This document shows positions 36,393-45,671 of a stretch of DNA of 64,000 nucleotides, in pieces. Numbering within the stretch: position 1 is the first letter of the stretch; the number at the start of each line of letters is the position of its first letter. The notes under the pieces were generated by a model. That model saw nothing but the letters and a program-made list of their open reading frames with translations. It had not been told where the DNA came from and did not search any database. This DNA comes from Prevotella sp. (GTDB lineage: Bacteria > Bacteroidota > Bacteroidia > Bacteroidales > Bacteroidaceae). Position numbers and translations under genes: made by a program. The stretch lies in the NCBI GenBank assembly GCA_024697645.1, contig JAILFH010000114.1, positions 1 to 64,000 of the forward strand, read 5' to 3'.

Positions 36393-39014
36393 TTATCTCC
36401 TCCTTTTGGCTTCAGTTGTTTGATTGTTGATTTCTTCCTGCCACGAGGTGAGTTGTGCATCGTCGTAGAACAAAGCACCGTCAATCTGGTGAACCACCAG
36501 GTCTGACGCATTATAAAGTTGCGTGGAGTTGATATTAGTCGCAGCCTGAATCCAGTATTCGCGACCAATGAGGTTGTAGTTGTTGCCCTTCACGACATTG
36601 CGTGTGTTGCCCAACTGGTCAGTGATAGTCATATGGCTGTCGTCGCAAGTCACCGTCACACTGAAGAATCGGTTGTTGTTCGGGTTCAGCGTAGAAGTCT
36701 CATACTTCACAGCGTTGTGAGGCTCACCACCGATGAACACCGAGTTATCCTGAATGTGATACTTCAGGAAGTTCACAATGCGATCTGCAATCACCTTGCG
36801 GGCTGCCTTCAACTTGTCGTTGTCGCCATCGAACTGCTCTGCGGTCAGGTCCTCATAGTCCTGCCAGTCGGGCAGATAACCGAGTTCGTGCAGACGCTCA
36901 ATCTCAGCGTCAGTCGGTACATAGACGGTGTAGTTATAGGCATCGAACAGACTACAGTTGTAGTCGGCACAGGTGTAACTGCCCATACGTGCTTTCAGCA
37001 GCGTATTGGCCGTACCACCATTGAGCAGCAGGTCGAAGAACTTCGTGCAATTCTCGCGGCCGTTCAGTGTCGAATAGAGCGAACGCTTACTCGACATCGG
37101 CATGCTCTCCTCCACGACGTACGACTTACCGTTACCAGAGGTCGTTTGGTCGTAGATGCGGGTCACGGTCAGCGGTATGTTGTCCTCAATCTGCAGACCA
37201 CCGGCGAGCGTCATCACGCCTTCCTGACCAGCGTTCTGCACCTTAATCACGCTACCACCCTTTGTGCGATAGAACGTGTGTCCGTCCTCGATGTTGCCAA
37301 CGATAATCAGATTGTCGAGCATGTCGCGCAGACGATTCTCCACCTGAGCGTCGCTTGCGTCGGTCAAGTCGCGTCCACCTTCAATGATCTGATGGTTCAC
37401 GAGGTCATAATTATATCTGTGCGCACGCACGCGCTTGCGATCAGTATCAAAATAGAACTCATACAACACCGACGTCGAATTTCCATACGTACAGGGGTCG
37501 ATGTAGTAGAGCATAGCACTGTTCGTCGGAATGATGAAACTGTAGTAAGAGTCCATAGAGTTCAGATAGGGCTCAAAGTCCAGATTCTCAATGGCCCAGT
37601 AGATCACGTTCATCGTGTTCTCATTCACCAGAGCGGGGAACGATACCGACGCATAGGAAGCAGGGGTGAACACCTTATTTAATAAATAGACCACACCGTT
37701 GCATCCCATGAAACAACTGTCCACATTCTCCTTCTTCACGCCGAGGGCCACCTTCGTTGTGTTGTCGACGATATTGTTGAACTTCGAGGGAACGGTCTCC
37801 GTGAACGTACGGATGAGGTTGATGTCGAGCATCTTCACCAGCACCTTCATCGGCACGTTGTCCCATGTGCCGTACATATCCTGCAGCACCTTACCATCGT
37901 GATTCCACCAATAGTCGAGCGAAGTGTTGTTCGGAACGAGGATTGCACCAGCGTCGTAGTGCAGGTCGCGACCTGCGGTGTTGGTGTACATATACTGGTT
38001 CCAACCCGGATCGAAGCCCAGATAGGCGTCGACGGTGTTGCCATCGGGATCGGTCTTCAATTCACCAGCGTTCGGACTGCCGTACTGGCCTGTGTTGGCG
38101 GTCGAAGAGAAATACTTCAGCGTAAACACAGAGTCGGTGTTGTTGTACAGACGATTGTACTCCTTCGTGGCAGCCTCATCGTAGTAGGGAGCGCAGAAGC
38201 GGTCGAGCAGCGAACTGAAGAGCGACATGTTGGCGTGAGAGCGGATAATCTCCACCATGTTGTCGGCCGATGTGGCCAGACCATCCATGCGCTGAATGTA
38301 ACCATTCTTGCACGTGATGTCGCGCTCAACAAGTTTCTTGCCGTTCACCCACGCGTCCTCAATCGTGTTCGACTCGCCATTGGTCAGGATGCTCAGGTCC
38401 TCGTCTGTAATGTTGTTGTGACGCATGAACACAGGAAGGAAGTGAATCATCGGCTTCGTGGTGTTGTCACGGAGCAGCACGATTCCGTTCTTCTTCTCCT
38501 TGTGCTTTGCCCAGAACTGCGTGTTCGGCATCTCGTCGGGATAGATGCGCGAAATCGAGTCAAAGACAGAGGCGGCTGTTTCGCGGCGCATGCACTGACC
38601 TTCCATCGGCGGGTTGCCACTCACGTTACTGAGCAGTTCCACCAAGTAGGCGTTGTTCACCATTGCGCTGTTGAACAGCAGTTTCTTTTGTGCGTTCGAC
38701 AGATCCTCGTACTTACGCACTCCCCAGGAGTTCGACTTGAAGAACTCATCGTACACAGCGTCATCTGCCACGAACAGGGTTTTACTACCTGTCTGGCTGA
38801 GCACTGCCGTCTGGTTCAAGTCATCGATCAACCGGAGTGTGTAGCCGTAGTCACCATCTTCCTGCAGTCGTTCGTAGATAGAGTTGCCGAGCCATGATGG
38901 CTGACCGACTAACTCGTCCTTATCGCACGACTGAAACAGTCCGGCACCAGTGAGCAACAGCATTGCTGACAACGCCGCTGCTCCAACTTTACTTTTCGGT
39001 ACGTAACTTTTCAT
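36393..39014 (-). CDS. Fasciclin (FAS1) domain lipoprotein, multidomain
   Basis: Lipobox GLFQSCDKDELVG; FAS1-like segments TLRLIDDLNQTAVLSQTGSKTLFVADDAVYDEFF and YNYTVYVPTDAEIERLHELG. Confidence 0.75.
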   Translation of the reverse strand: MKSYVPKSKVGAAALSAMLLLTGAGLFQSCDKDELVGQPSWLGNSIYERLQEDGDYGYTLRLIDDLNQTAVLSQTGSKTLFVADDAVYDEFFKSNSWGVRKYEDLSNAQKKLLFNSAMVNNAYLVELLSNVSGNPPMEGQCMRRETAASVFDSISRIYPDEMPNTQFWAKHKEKKNGIVLLRDNTTKPMIHFLPVFMRHNNITDEDLSILTNGESNTIEDAWVNGKKLVERDITCKNGYIQRMDGLATSADNMVEIIRSHANMSLFSSLLDRFCAPYYDEAATKEYNRLYNNTDSVFTLKYFSSTANTGQYGSPNAGELKTDPDGNTVDAYLGFDPGWNQYMYTNTAGRDLHYDAGAILVPNNTSLDYWWNHDGKVLQDMYGTWDNVPMKVLVKMLDINLIRTFTETVPSKFNNIVDNTTKVALGVKKENVDSCFMGCNGVVYLLNKVFTPASYASVSFPALVNENTMNVIYWAIENLDFEPYLNSMDSYYSFIIPTNSAMLYYIDPCTYGNSTSVLYEFYFDTDRKRVRAHRYNYDLVNHQIIEGGRDLTDASDAQVENRLRDMLDNLIIVGNIEDGHTFYRTKGGSVIKVQNAGQEGVMTLAGGLQIEDNIPLTVTRIYDQTTSGNGKSYVVEESMPMSSKRSLYSTLNGRENCTKFFDLLLNGGTANTLLKARMGSYTCADYNCSLFDAYNYTVYVPTDAEIERLHELGYLPDWQDYEDLTAEQFDGDNDKLKAARKVIADRIVNFLKYHIQDNSVFIGGEPHNAVKYETSTLNPNNNRFFSVTVTCDDSHMTITDQLGNTRNVVKGNNYNLIGREYWIQAATNINSTQLYNASDLVVHQIDGALFYDDAQLTSWQEEINNQTTEAKRRR

Positions 39015-39159
39015 GTTAGGCTTTTTTGTTATTTATATATTGATTTGAATTTAATTCTTTCATTCATTGCCCTCACCTCTACCCCATCGGGATTCCATTT
39101 GGGCTCGCGAAAAAGAACCTCCTTCGTTTTTAATCTCTTCGTTTTATTACATCACTAAT

Positions 39160-39460
39160 TTGTATCATCGTTTATTTTTCCATCTTCTGCTTTCTCATCG
39201 TCTTGTGACTCATAGTCTTCTCATCTGCTTTCTCGTCCTCTTCTCATCTCGTTGTCTTGTAGTCTTGTAGACTTGTTGTCTCATTGACTCATAATTTCAA
39301 TTTCATCTTCTCGGTTCATCTTTTTCTTCATCAAATAGCATCAACTTGCTTTCTCTCATCATGTTATAATTCATCTTGTCATCTTTTCGACATGTAAACT
39401 AAGTGAAACGTAACCTTATAGACTCGTTGACTTGTAGACTCGTTGACTTGTCGTCTCTAC
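39160..39460. repeat. Low-complexity decamer-type repeat (GACTTGTAGACTCGTTGACTTGTAGACTCGTTG and variants)
   Basis: Direct reading; same word family in opposite orientation at 52340-52420. Confidence 0.7.
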
Positions 39461-42003
39461 TTCACCACAATCTTCACTCCCGATGTCTCCTTGCCGTTCA
39501 CGCCCTGCAGCATATAGATGCCAGGAACAATGTCAGCGGGAATCTCAAAGTAGCCATCGCGCATGAAACTCTGCGAATAAATCATCTGTCCTGCCTGATT
39601 GAACATTCTCACAGGCACTTGCAACTTGCTCGCTGCAGCAATGTGCATATAGAGTCGCTCACCACGACCGACCACCGTGCGCTCAGGCTCAATCCTGAAC
39701 TCAGCAGCCTTTGCCACCTCAGTGGGTTTCTCAATGGCAGTGATGAAATCCTGATCCTTGATGGTGCTCTTGTAGTCGTACCACTTCAGTTGCGCCTTTC
39801 CAGGCATATAGACGTTCTCGCCCATCTTCAGTCGATAGTCGAAGTGCTGCTTGCGCGTCGCGTCGCCCTGATAGATGTAGTCAGTGTTGCAGACAACCGC
39901 AAACACCACATTGTTCGCCGGCACATCCTGCAGTTTCATCACCACATCACCCTCACCCTCAATCGGCTGCGAGTAGTAAGTCCTACCCCTGCGGGTGCGG
40001 AAACAGAGTTGACAGGTCATATTCTTGCCCAGCGGCTTGAAGTGAATGCTGATCAGGTCACCCTTGTTACCGCTGACGTGCAGCGGAATCTGGTTCGCCC
40101 CACTCCATCCGGGAGTCGTTCGCCATTCGGGATACCACCAGCCCAGTGAGTCCACCTCGTTACATTTATACATATTGGCATAGGGCGTAGCCTGCCAGAC
40201 TTTTACTTTCTTCCAATACGGACTCCACTCCTGCTGTACGTTCAGCAGCCAGTTGTCGTCGAGCAACTTACGGCAGGCCATCGACCACTGACCGACGTCC
40301 ACCAGTGCCTGACGGGAGCGATACTCCATAATCAAGTGGCGCATCTGCTTTGCGCCCAGCGAGTCAGCCATTCCCTCCAACACACGGGTCTTGCAATAGC
40401 GCCAGATCCAGGGGATTGCGCCGCGACCCATAATCTCACTCAGGAAATGGGGGAACAGTTCGCCGTATTGCACACCACCGAGCAGATTTCTCCAGGTGCA
40501 CACCTGCTGCGAACCATTATACATATTCACACCCTCCGCACTCGGACCGCCAAACGAATCGTCGAGCAGCCAACCCGAATAGCACTCAATCGGCATGAAT
40601 GGAGCAATCATGTTGCCTGCGCTCAGATAGCCCATGCTCGTAGGAGCCACACCGCTCTTCGCCAACTCAGCCTCGCCCTGCAGCCAGGTGTTGCCACCTT
40701 CGTGGAACCACGCTGACTGCTTGCATCCGTCCAAATCAGCAAAAGTCGCATGTATACCTTCATGTACGCATGCATTCTGCTGTCCAATCCTGTCACCATA
40801 GGTGCATTCGGGGTCGAAACAATAGATGGGATAATAACTCAGGAACACCATCGGCCACGACGAGCCGTTATAATAAGTTGTGCTCTGCCAGCCGCCAGTA
40901 GCAGTGTTGGGAGTTCCCGCGTCGAAACTCAGGCCCGAGCCGTAACCATATACCTGACTGTAGTATCCGTTTCGGGCGCGTTTGTCGGGCGGCCAACCAA
41001 ACTCGTTGCGGAAGTAGGCGAAGTCCTCGTCCATCTTCTGAGCCAGCAATCGCATCGATTCCTCAGTGATCAGCGGGTTGGCCTTCGGGCCTACCGCCAC
41101 GCTCCACCATTCGCCGTGCACCTCCTTCGCCACGTTCACGTTCTCGGGCAGTCGTCCCTTCGTCGGAGCCGACAGTTCGGGATACTCCCAGCGGAAGTCG
41201 TAGTTCAGAGTCGGTGAATATTCGGGCCACTCGTAGGAGATGGAAGGATCAAACACATTATAATAGAAATCGGTCTCAGCGCCACACTGACGCAGATAGG
41301 TCACCTTGTATTGTCCTGCCTGCGTGGCAACAATGGTTGCTGTGGTAGCGGTCGTGCCGTCGGGCAGTGTCCACAGCCAGATGGGAGTTTCTTCCTCGCC
41401 GTCGGGCAGCGTCACCTTCGGAGCCAGCACAATCTGCTTGCCCTCTTCCCAGGCCACGACACTGTTGTCCTCGATCACTGCAGCCTTGCAGGCCTCACCG
41501 CGAACGCCATACACGCGCAACTCACGCAGACCGCAGGCCTTCTCGCTCTTCATGTAGAAACGCAGTCGGTTCGACGTCATCTCCACATCGGTCTCCGAGA
41601 GGTTTGTCTCGTCGGGTGCGGCGAGCGTTGCAGCCTTCACCCACTCATGTCCGTTCCACCAAGCCACATAGGCATCCGTGGGCAACAGCACACCTTCCTC
41701 CTCATTCAGTGCCCAGTAGGCGCGGATGTTCGTGAAGCCATTATTGCGGTCCCACGCCATCTCCACATACTCATACTGACCATAAAATTCCTCACCGTGG
41801 TTCGAACTCCAATAGTAATTGGCCGAAGTACGGTTGTCTTTGATAAGACTCAGCGGGTGCTCCTCCGAATCCACCGAGGCCGACACTTCTGACTGCGACG
41901 ACAGATTAGTCGCCGTCTGGGCACGCATTGCTGACGTCGATGCGAACAGGGCGACGATGACAAAACATGCAATCCTCATGACTGATAAGGGTGAGCGTTC
42001 CAT
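39457..42003 (-). CDS. Secreted putative zinc metallopeptidase (HEGIH...FHEGGNTWL), F5/8-like N-domain, C-terminal sorting-like tail
   Basis: NACVHEGIHATFADLDGCKQSAWFHEGGNTWLQGE; N-terminal region with LRELRVYGVRGE; tail FNQAGQMIYSQSFMRDGYFEIPADIVPGIYMLQGVNGKETSGVKIVVK. Confidence 0.65.
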   Translation of the reverse strand: MERSPLSVMRIACFVIVALFASTSAMRAQTATNLSSQSEVSASVDSEEHPLSLIKDNRTSANYYWSSNHGEEFYGQYEYVEMAWDRNNGFTNIRAYWALNEEEGVLLPTDAYVAWWNGHEWVKAATLAAPDETNLSETDVEMTSNRLRFYMKSEKACGLRELRVYGVRGEACKAAVIEDNSVVAWEEGKQIVLAPKVTLPDGEEETPIWLWTLPDGTTATTATIVATQAGQYKVTYLRQCGAETDFYYNVFDPSISYEWPEYSPTLNYDFRWEYPELSAPTKGRLPENVNVAKEVHGEWWSVAVGPKANPLITEESMRLLAQKMDEDFAYFRNEFGWPPDKRARNGYYSQVYGYGSGLSFDAGTPNTATGGWQSTTYYNGSSWPMVFLSYYPIYCFDPECTYGDRIGQQNACVHEGIHATFADLDGCKQSAWFHEGGNTWLQGEAELAKSGVAPTSMGYLSAGNMIAPFMPIECYSGWLLDDSFGGPSAEGVNMYNGSQQVCTWRNLLGGVQYGELFPHFLSEIMGRGAIPWIWRYCKTRVLEGMADSLGAKQMRHLIMEYRSRQALVDVGQWSMACRKLLDDNWLLNVQQEWSPYWKKVKVWQATPYANMYKCNEVDSLGWWYPEWRTTPGWSGANQIPLHVSGNKGDLISIHFKPLGKNMTCQLCFRTRRGRTYYSQPIEGEGDVVMKLQDVPANNVVFAVVCNTDYIYQGDATRKQHFDYRLKMGENVYMPGKAQLKWYDYKSTIKDQDFITAIEKPTEVAKAAEFRIEPERTVVGRGERLYMHIAAASKLQVPVRMFNQAGQMIYSQSFMRDGYFEIPADIVPGIYMLQGVNGKETSGVKIVVK

Positions 42004-42054
42004 TTAGGCTGCAATTTTAAGTGATAAAAATTAGTTAGTCTCTTAAAAACCTTA

Positions 42055-42062
42055 CAAAGGTA
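42055..42062 (-). promoter_or_regulatory. Putative Bacteroidetes -7 box TACCTTTG upstream of 39457-42003
   Basis: Matches TAnnTTTG; TTTGC at 42082-42086 at plausible -33 spacing. Confidence 0.5.
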
Positions 42063-42150
42063 CAATATTTTCTAAGGATTTGCAAACATAATTAGAAAAA
42101 TTTTTTGAAAAATTGTATTTTAACACTTACACCCTATGGAGCCGCTGAAA

Positions 42151-42180
42151 AAATCGTCCAAAAAATAAAAAAATAATCCA
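42151..42180 (-). promoter_or_regulatory. Candidate HTCS-responsive direct repeat (TTGGATTATTTT / TTGGACGATTTT, 20-bp spacing)
   Basis: AAATCGTCCA at 42151 and AAATAATCCA at 42171 on plus strand; related motif at 50160-50190 and 50236-50267. Confidence 0.4.
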
Positions 42181-42340
42181 AACACGTCGATTTAACAGAA
42201 AATTTCTTGCTAATTCAAAAAAAAATCATTAGTTTTGCGAAATAAATTAGAACTATACCAAACCGAATAATTTTTTAAACTTTTACAAATTTGAAAATCA
42301 TTAATACTCAATTTATCAACCTAAAATTAATTAACATGTT

Positions 42341-44797
42341 ATGATTACTACCAAAATGAGAAATCTGCTGACAGCAGTCGTCTGCCTTTTCGCAGGCGTT
42401 TCGGCTCAGGCACAGTTCACCGGTGGTGTTGAACAATACCCCACCAGCGACTACCGCACGAAGGCCGTTAAGTTCAGTCTTACGGAAGTAGCAACCGCAC
42501 TGGGCACCGATGCCGCAACGTTTGCCGAGGCCTATACGGCATTCGTAGCAGCCGAGGCTCCTGAGGCCAACCTGCTCTTCCTGGCTAATCCCGACGGAAC
42601 ACTCTCCGACGTGTATTCAGCCAACGACAAGGGTTTCTACATCACCTCTGAGGGTGCTGCTGGCGTTTGGGATCAGACCGACCCCGCTACTGCTGGCACA
42701 TGGTTCGCTTCTGCAGCAGCCGATGCTGAGAACGACGTGTTCGCCTTCTACGTAGGTCAGTATCCCGACACACTGAAGGCTGGCGACAAGGTCACTGGCA
42801 ACTTCGTTGTGAAGTACAATGGTCAGGAGGCTAAGTTTGCCGTTTCGCTCAGCGTGATTGCAAAACCCGAGATTCCTGCTCCCACAACGCTCATCGAGAA
42901 AGATCTGAACATCGTCGGTGAGAAATCTGCCTCCATCGAGCAGTTCCCGCGTACTGGCTACGATGCCGACGCCGTACAGATTGAGGCCACCGACCTCGTC
43001 GAGAAACTCGGCTTTGAGAGTGGCGAACTGCTGGCCGACGTGCTGGGCGACGTGCTCTACTGCACATGGTACAACAGTGCCGACGTTGCTGAAGGCGGCG
43101 GTCTGAAGAAGGACTCGCTGACCAACACTTCTACCGCTGGCGCTCCTGGATTCTGGCTCCACGCAGTTCAGAACGAGAATGGTGAGGAGACCGGTGAGTG
43201 CTCTGCTGCTGCCTATGGCGGTGAGGACAAGTTCTACATTGAGGCATTTGCCTACAATGCTGAGACAGGCGTTCTCTCTTGCAACCTCGGACAATATCCT
43301 GGCGCCATGAAGGCCAACGAACAGTGGTACGCCAACGTCTACGTTCTCCGTGGCGACAAGGCTTACAAGTTCACCTACAACCTGAAGATCAACGAGCGCG
43401 AACAAGGCTCTGGCACAGAGGGTATGAACAAGATGGGCGAGGCTGAGATCAACTGCGAACTCTGGCCCGATGCTACCAACTACACCCACGTTGACGTCTA
43501 TCCCGACGTTGATGCCATTGCTGCCGCTCTCGGCTGCACAACCGACAACATGTCTATGCAGGCTCTCGACGACTCCGACAACTGGGCTACCTCTACTGCC
43601 AACAACGGTGGTTTCTGGTACAACGAGGTTGGTCGCGTTGTAGGCTATGGCACCAGTTCTTACTGGTTCATTGAGCCCGCTGTTGCCAATGACTTCTCTC
43701 TCCTCCACGTTGGTCAGTATCCTGGTCGCATCGCAATCGACGAGAAGTATAGCACCGTTCTCTACTTCGTCAATGGCGAGAACTACTACGCAGTCACCAT
43801 CAATATGACTGTTGTTCCCGAAAAGGTTGTTGATGGAGAATTCACTGAGGTTGCAAGCCGCACTATCAACATCCAGCAGATGCCCGACAACGGCTATGGC
43901 TGGTCTGAGGGCGTTGAGATTCCTACCGACTTCATCGAGCAGAACATCGGTTCTACTTGGGTTGTCTACGGTCTGAACACGCTCGATGAGAATGGCGAGG
44001 AGCGCGCAGGAAATGCTAAGTATAGCAAGAGTTACACTATCACTGAGAGCCCGGGCTTCTGGCTCAACAGCGACGGTCGCAACGCAGGCTGGGGCGATCC
44101 CGATGCTAAGTTCGGTATCAGCGCAGGTGGTCAGCAGAGCGGTAAGTTCAGCATGATCCAGTACCCGAATCGCTGCTCTATCGGTGAGGTGCTGAAGACA
44201 AAGATCTTCTTCGTCAACGAGGAAACAGCCGAGATGGTTACCTTCAACTTCAACTACTACATCGTTGAGAGCATTGTGGCTAAGGAAGTGGTTGGAACCA
44301 CATCTGTTACTTGCGTCGTTACTCCGAGTGAGGACGCTCAGGAAATCGACCTCGCTCCCGTAGCAGAGGCCCTCGGTGTCACAGTCGACGACCTGCTCAG
44401 CGACGACAACGAGTTCCTGAAGGGTGTTACCGATGGTCAGTACAGCAAGGGCTGGAAGGCTTCGCTCGGTATCAACTTCGACTACTCTGGTAAGTACGAC
44501 GAATACGGCGACATGTACATCTACTTCGACAATAGCGACGGCACCAAGTTGGTATCTGGTTCAAGCGACGATGTTGCTGAGGACTTCACGGCCGATGGTG
44601 AGTTCTGCTTCGATGTCGACAACAAGGTCTACACCTTCTACGTAAGATTCGTATCGCCTGAGGTTGCCGATGGCATCAACAATATTGCCACCGACACCAA
44701 GAAGAACGGCGCTATTTACGACCTCAGTGGTCGTCAGGTGAAGAAGCCTACTCGTGGCCTCTACATCCAGAATGGCAAGAAGTTCATCGTGAAGTAA
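42341..44797 (+). CDS. Secreted protein composed of ~5 DUF4859-like modules with C-terminal tail GLYIQNGKKFIVK
   Basis: Recurrent [VI]-E/Q-Q-[YFM]-P...; GFW[LY]..; [GIL]QYP[GDN]... signatures (FYVGQYPDTLKAGDK, CNLGQYPGAMKANEQ, LHVGQYPGRIAIDEK, SMIQYPNRCSIGEV). Confidence 0.75.
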   Translation: MITTKMRNLLTAVVCLFAGVSAQAQFTGGVEQYPTSDYRTKAVKFSLTEVATALGTDAATFAEAYTAFVAAEAPEANLLFLANPDGTLSDVYSANDKGFYITSEGAAGVWDQTDPATAGTWFASAAADAENDVFAFYVGQYPDTLKAGDKVTGNFVVKYNGQEAKFAVSLSVIAKPEIPAPTTLIEKDLNIVGEKSASIEQFPRTGYDADAVQIEATDLVEKLGFESGELLADVLGDVLYCTWYNSADVAEGGGLKKDSLTNTSTAGAPGFWLHAVQNENGEETGECSAAAYGGEDKFYIEAFAYNAETGVLSCNLGQYPGAMKANEQWYANVYVLRGDKAYKFTYNLKINEREQGSGTEGMNKMGEAEINCELWPDATNYTHVDVYPDVDAIAAALGCTTDNMSMQALDDSDNWATSTANNGGFWYNEVGRVVGYGTSSYWFIEPAVANDFSLLHVGQYPGRIAIDEKYSTVLYFVNGENYYAVTINMTVVPEKVVDGEFTEVASRTINIQQMPDNGYGWSEGVEIPTDFIEQNIGSTWVVYGLNTLDENGEERAGNAKYSKSYTITESPGFWLNSDGRNAGWGDPDAKFGISAGGQQSGKFSMIQYPNRCSIGEVLKTKIFFVNEETAEMVTFNFNYYIVESIVAKEVVGTTSVTCVVTPSEDAQEIDLAPVAEALGVTVDDLLSDDNEFLKGVTDGQYSKGWKASLGINFDYSGKYDEYGDMYIYFDNSDGTKLVSGSSDDVAEDFTADGEFCFDVDNKVYTFYVRFVSPEVADGINNIATDTKKNGAIYDLSGRQVKKPTRGLYIQNGKKFIVK

Positions 44798-44820
44798 ATC
44801 TCCGCAAACCCAATCAATAA

Positions 44821-44850
44821 GAGGATGTGTCATCGGCACATCCTCTTTTT
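44821..44850 (+). terminator. Rho-independent terminator GAGGATGTG-TCATCGG-CACATCCTC-TTTTT
   Basis: 9-bp perfect stem plus T-tract, 24 bp after the 42341-44797 stop. Confidence 0.92.
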
Positions 44851-45130
44851 CTTTATGGCGACTTGTGCTTCGGCATGGGTCGCCTTGTCCTTTGTCAACC
44901 AGTTCAGGAAAGTAGGCGTCGACTACAACAGGGAATAATGGGATCACTGTCAACCTAAATCAAAAAAAGACATAGCAGAAAATGCCAATTGTTGTTTGTT
45001 GATTGTTGTTTGTTGCATTAAGGTCGAAATTAATTGGAAATGAATAGTGAGCAGGTGTGTGAATATCTTGAGTCGCCAAAAATTGAAATTAATGATAGGT
45101 AGAAAATTGTAAATTGTAAGAAGTATATTT

Positions 45131-45156
45131 TTATTATATATTATAATATATAATAA
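45131..45156. repeat. Perfect 26-bp AT palindrome TTATTATATATTATAATATATAATAA
   Basis: Sequence equals its own reverse complement. Confidence 0.85.
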
Positions 45157-45276
45157 CCCATAGGTATCAAGGGCATTTTGCATAGGGTCGGTACGTGCTT
45201 AATGCAACAAACAACAATCAACAAACAACAATTTACTATTTTCAATTCAAATAATCAACCACCTTTATACTTTGGA

Positions 45277-45342
45277 GAGCATTACTCTATTGGTTACGGA
45301 GCATTGCTCTATTGGTTGCGGAGCATTGCTCTTGAGTATACG
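45277..45342. repeat. Three tandem 22-bp units GAGCATTRCTCTATTGGTTRCG (third unit diverged), each with GAGCA-T-TGCTC-type hairpin
   Basis: Unit starts 45277, 45299, 45321; followed by CCTTTCGA-CTA-TCGAAAGG hairpin. Confidence 0.8.
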
Positions 45343-45428
45343 GAAGCATCCTTTCGACTATCGAAAGGCATGCTCTGTATAAGGGACCCTCGACCCATCC
45401 TTCAAGGGACAGGTGTTCGGAGAAGCGC

Positions 45429-45468
45429 AAAAAAAACGCTCCCACACCTTCACAGGCATGAGAGCGCA
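45429..45468 (-). terminator. Rho-independent terminator CGCTCTCATGCCTGTGAAGGTGTGGGAGCG-TTTTTTTT (minus strand)
   Basis: Imperfect stem followed by eight Ts on minus strand; downstream of 45672-47864. Confidence 0.7.
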
Positions 45469-45671
45469 AATCTAATTACATTAACTATTTAAATGAAAAC
45501 ACGTGCCTCACGGCATCCATGAAAACTAAAACTACATTTAACTAATATAATTTTATTTGATTCATACTTTAATCACCAGATTAAATTTCCCAAACATTTC
45601 AGGATAACGATACAATTTCTAATTCATTCAACTTATTGATATTTAACTAATTATTTCGATACGTTCACGAA

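Noticed and set aside
36519-37682. 387-aa plus-strand ORF antisense to the FAS1 lipoprotein
   Set aside because: Antisense shadow; the minus-strand protein has lipobox and FAS1 motifs.
42617-43708. 363-aa minus-strand ORF antisense to the DUF4859-like repeat protein
   Set aside because: Shadow ORF; plus strand shows repeated module signatures and a terminator.
45178-45492. 104-aa plus-strand ORF
   Set aside because: Runs through palindromic 22-bp repeats and into the minus-strand terminator; unlikely coding.
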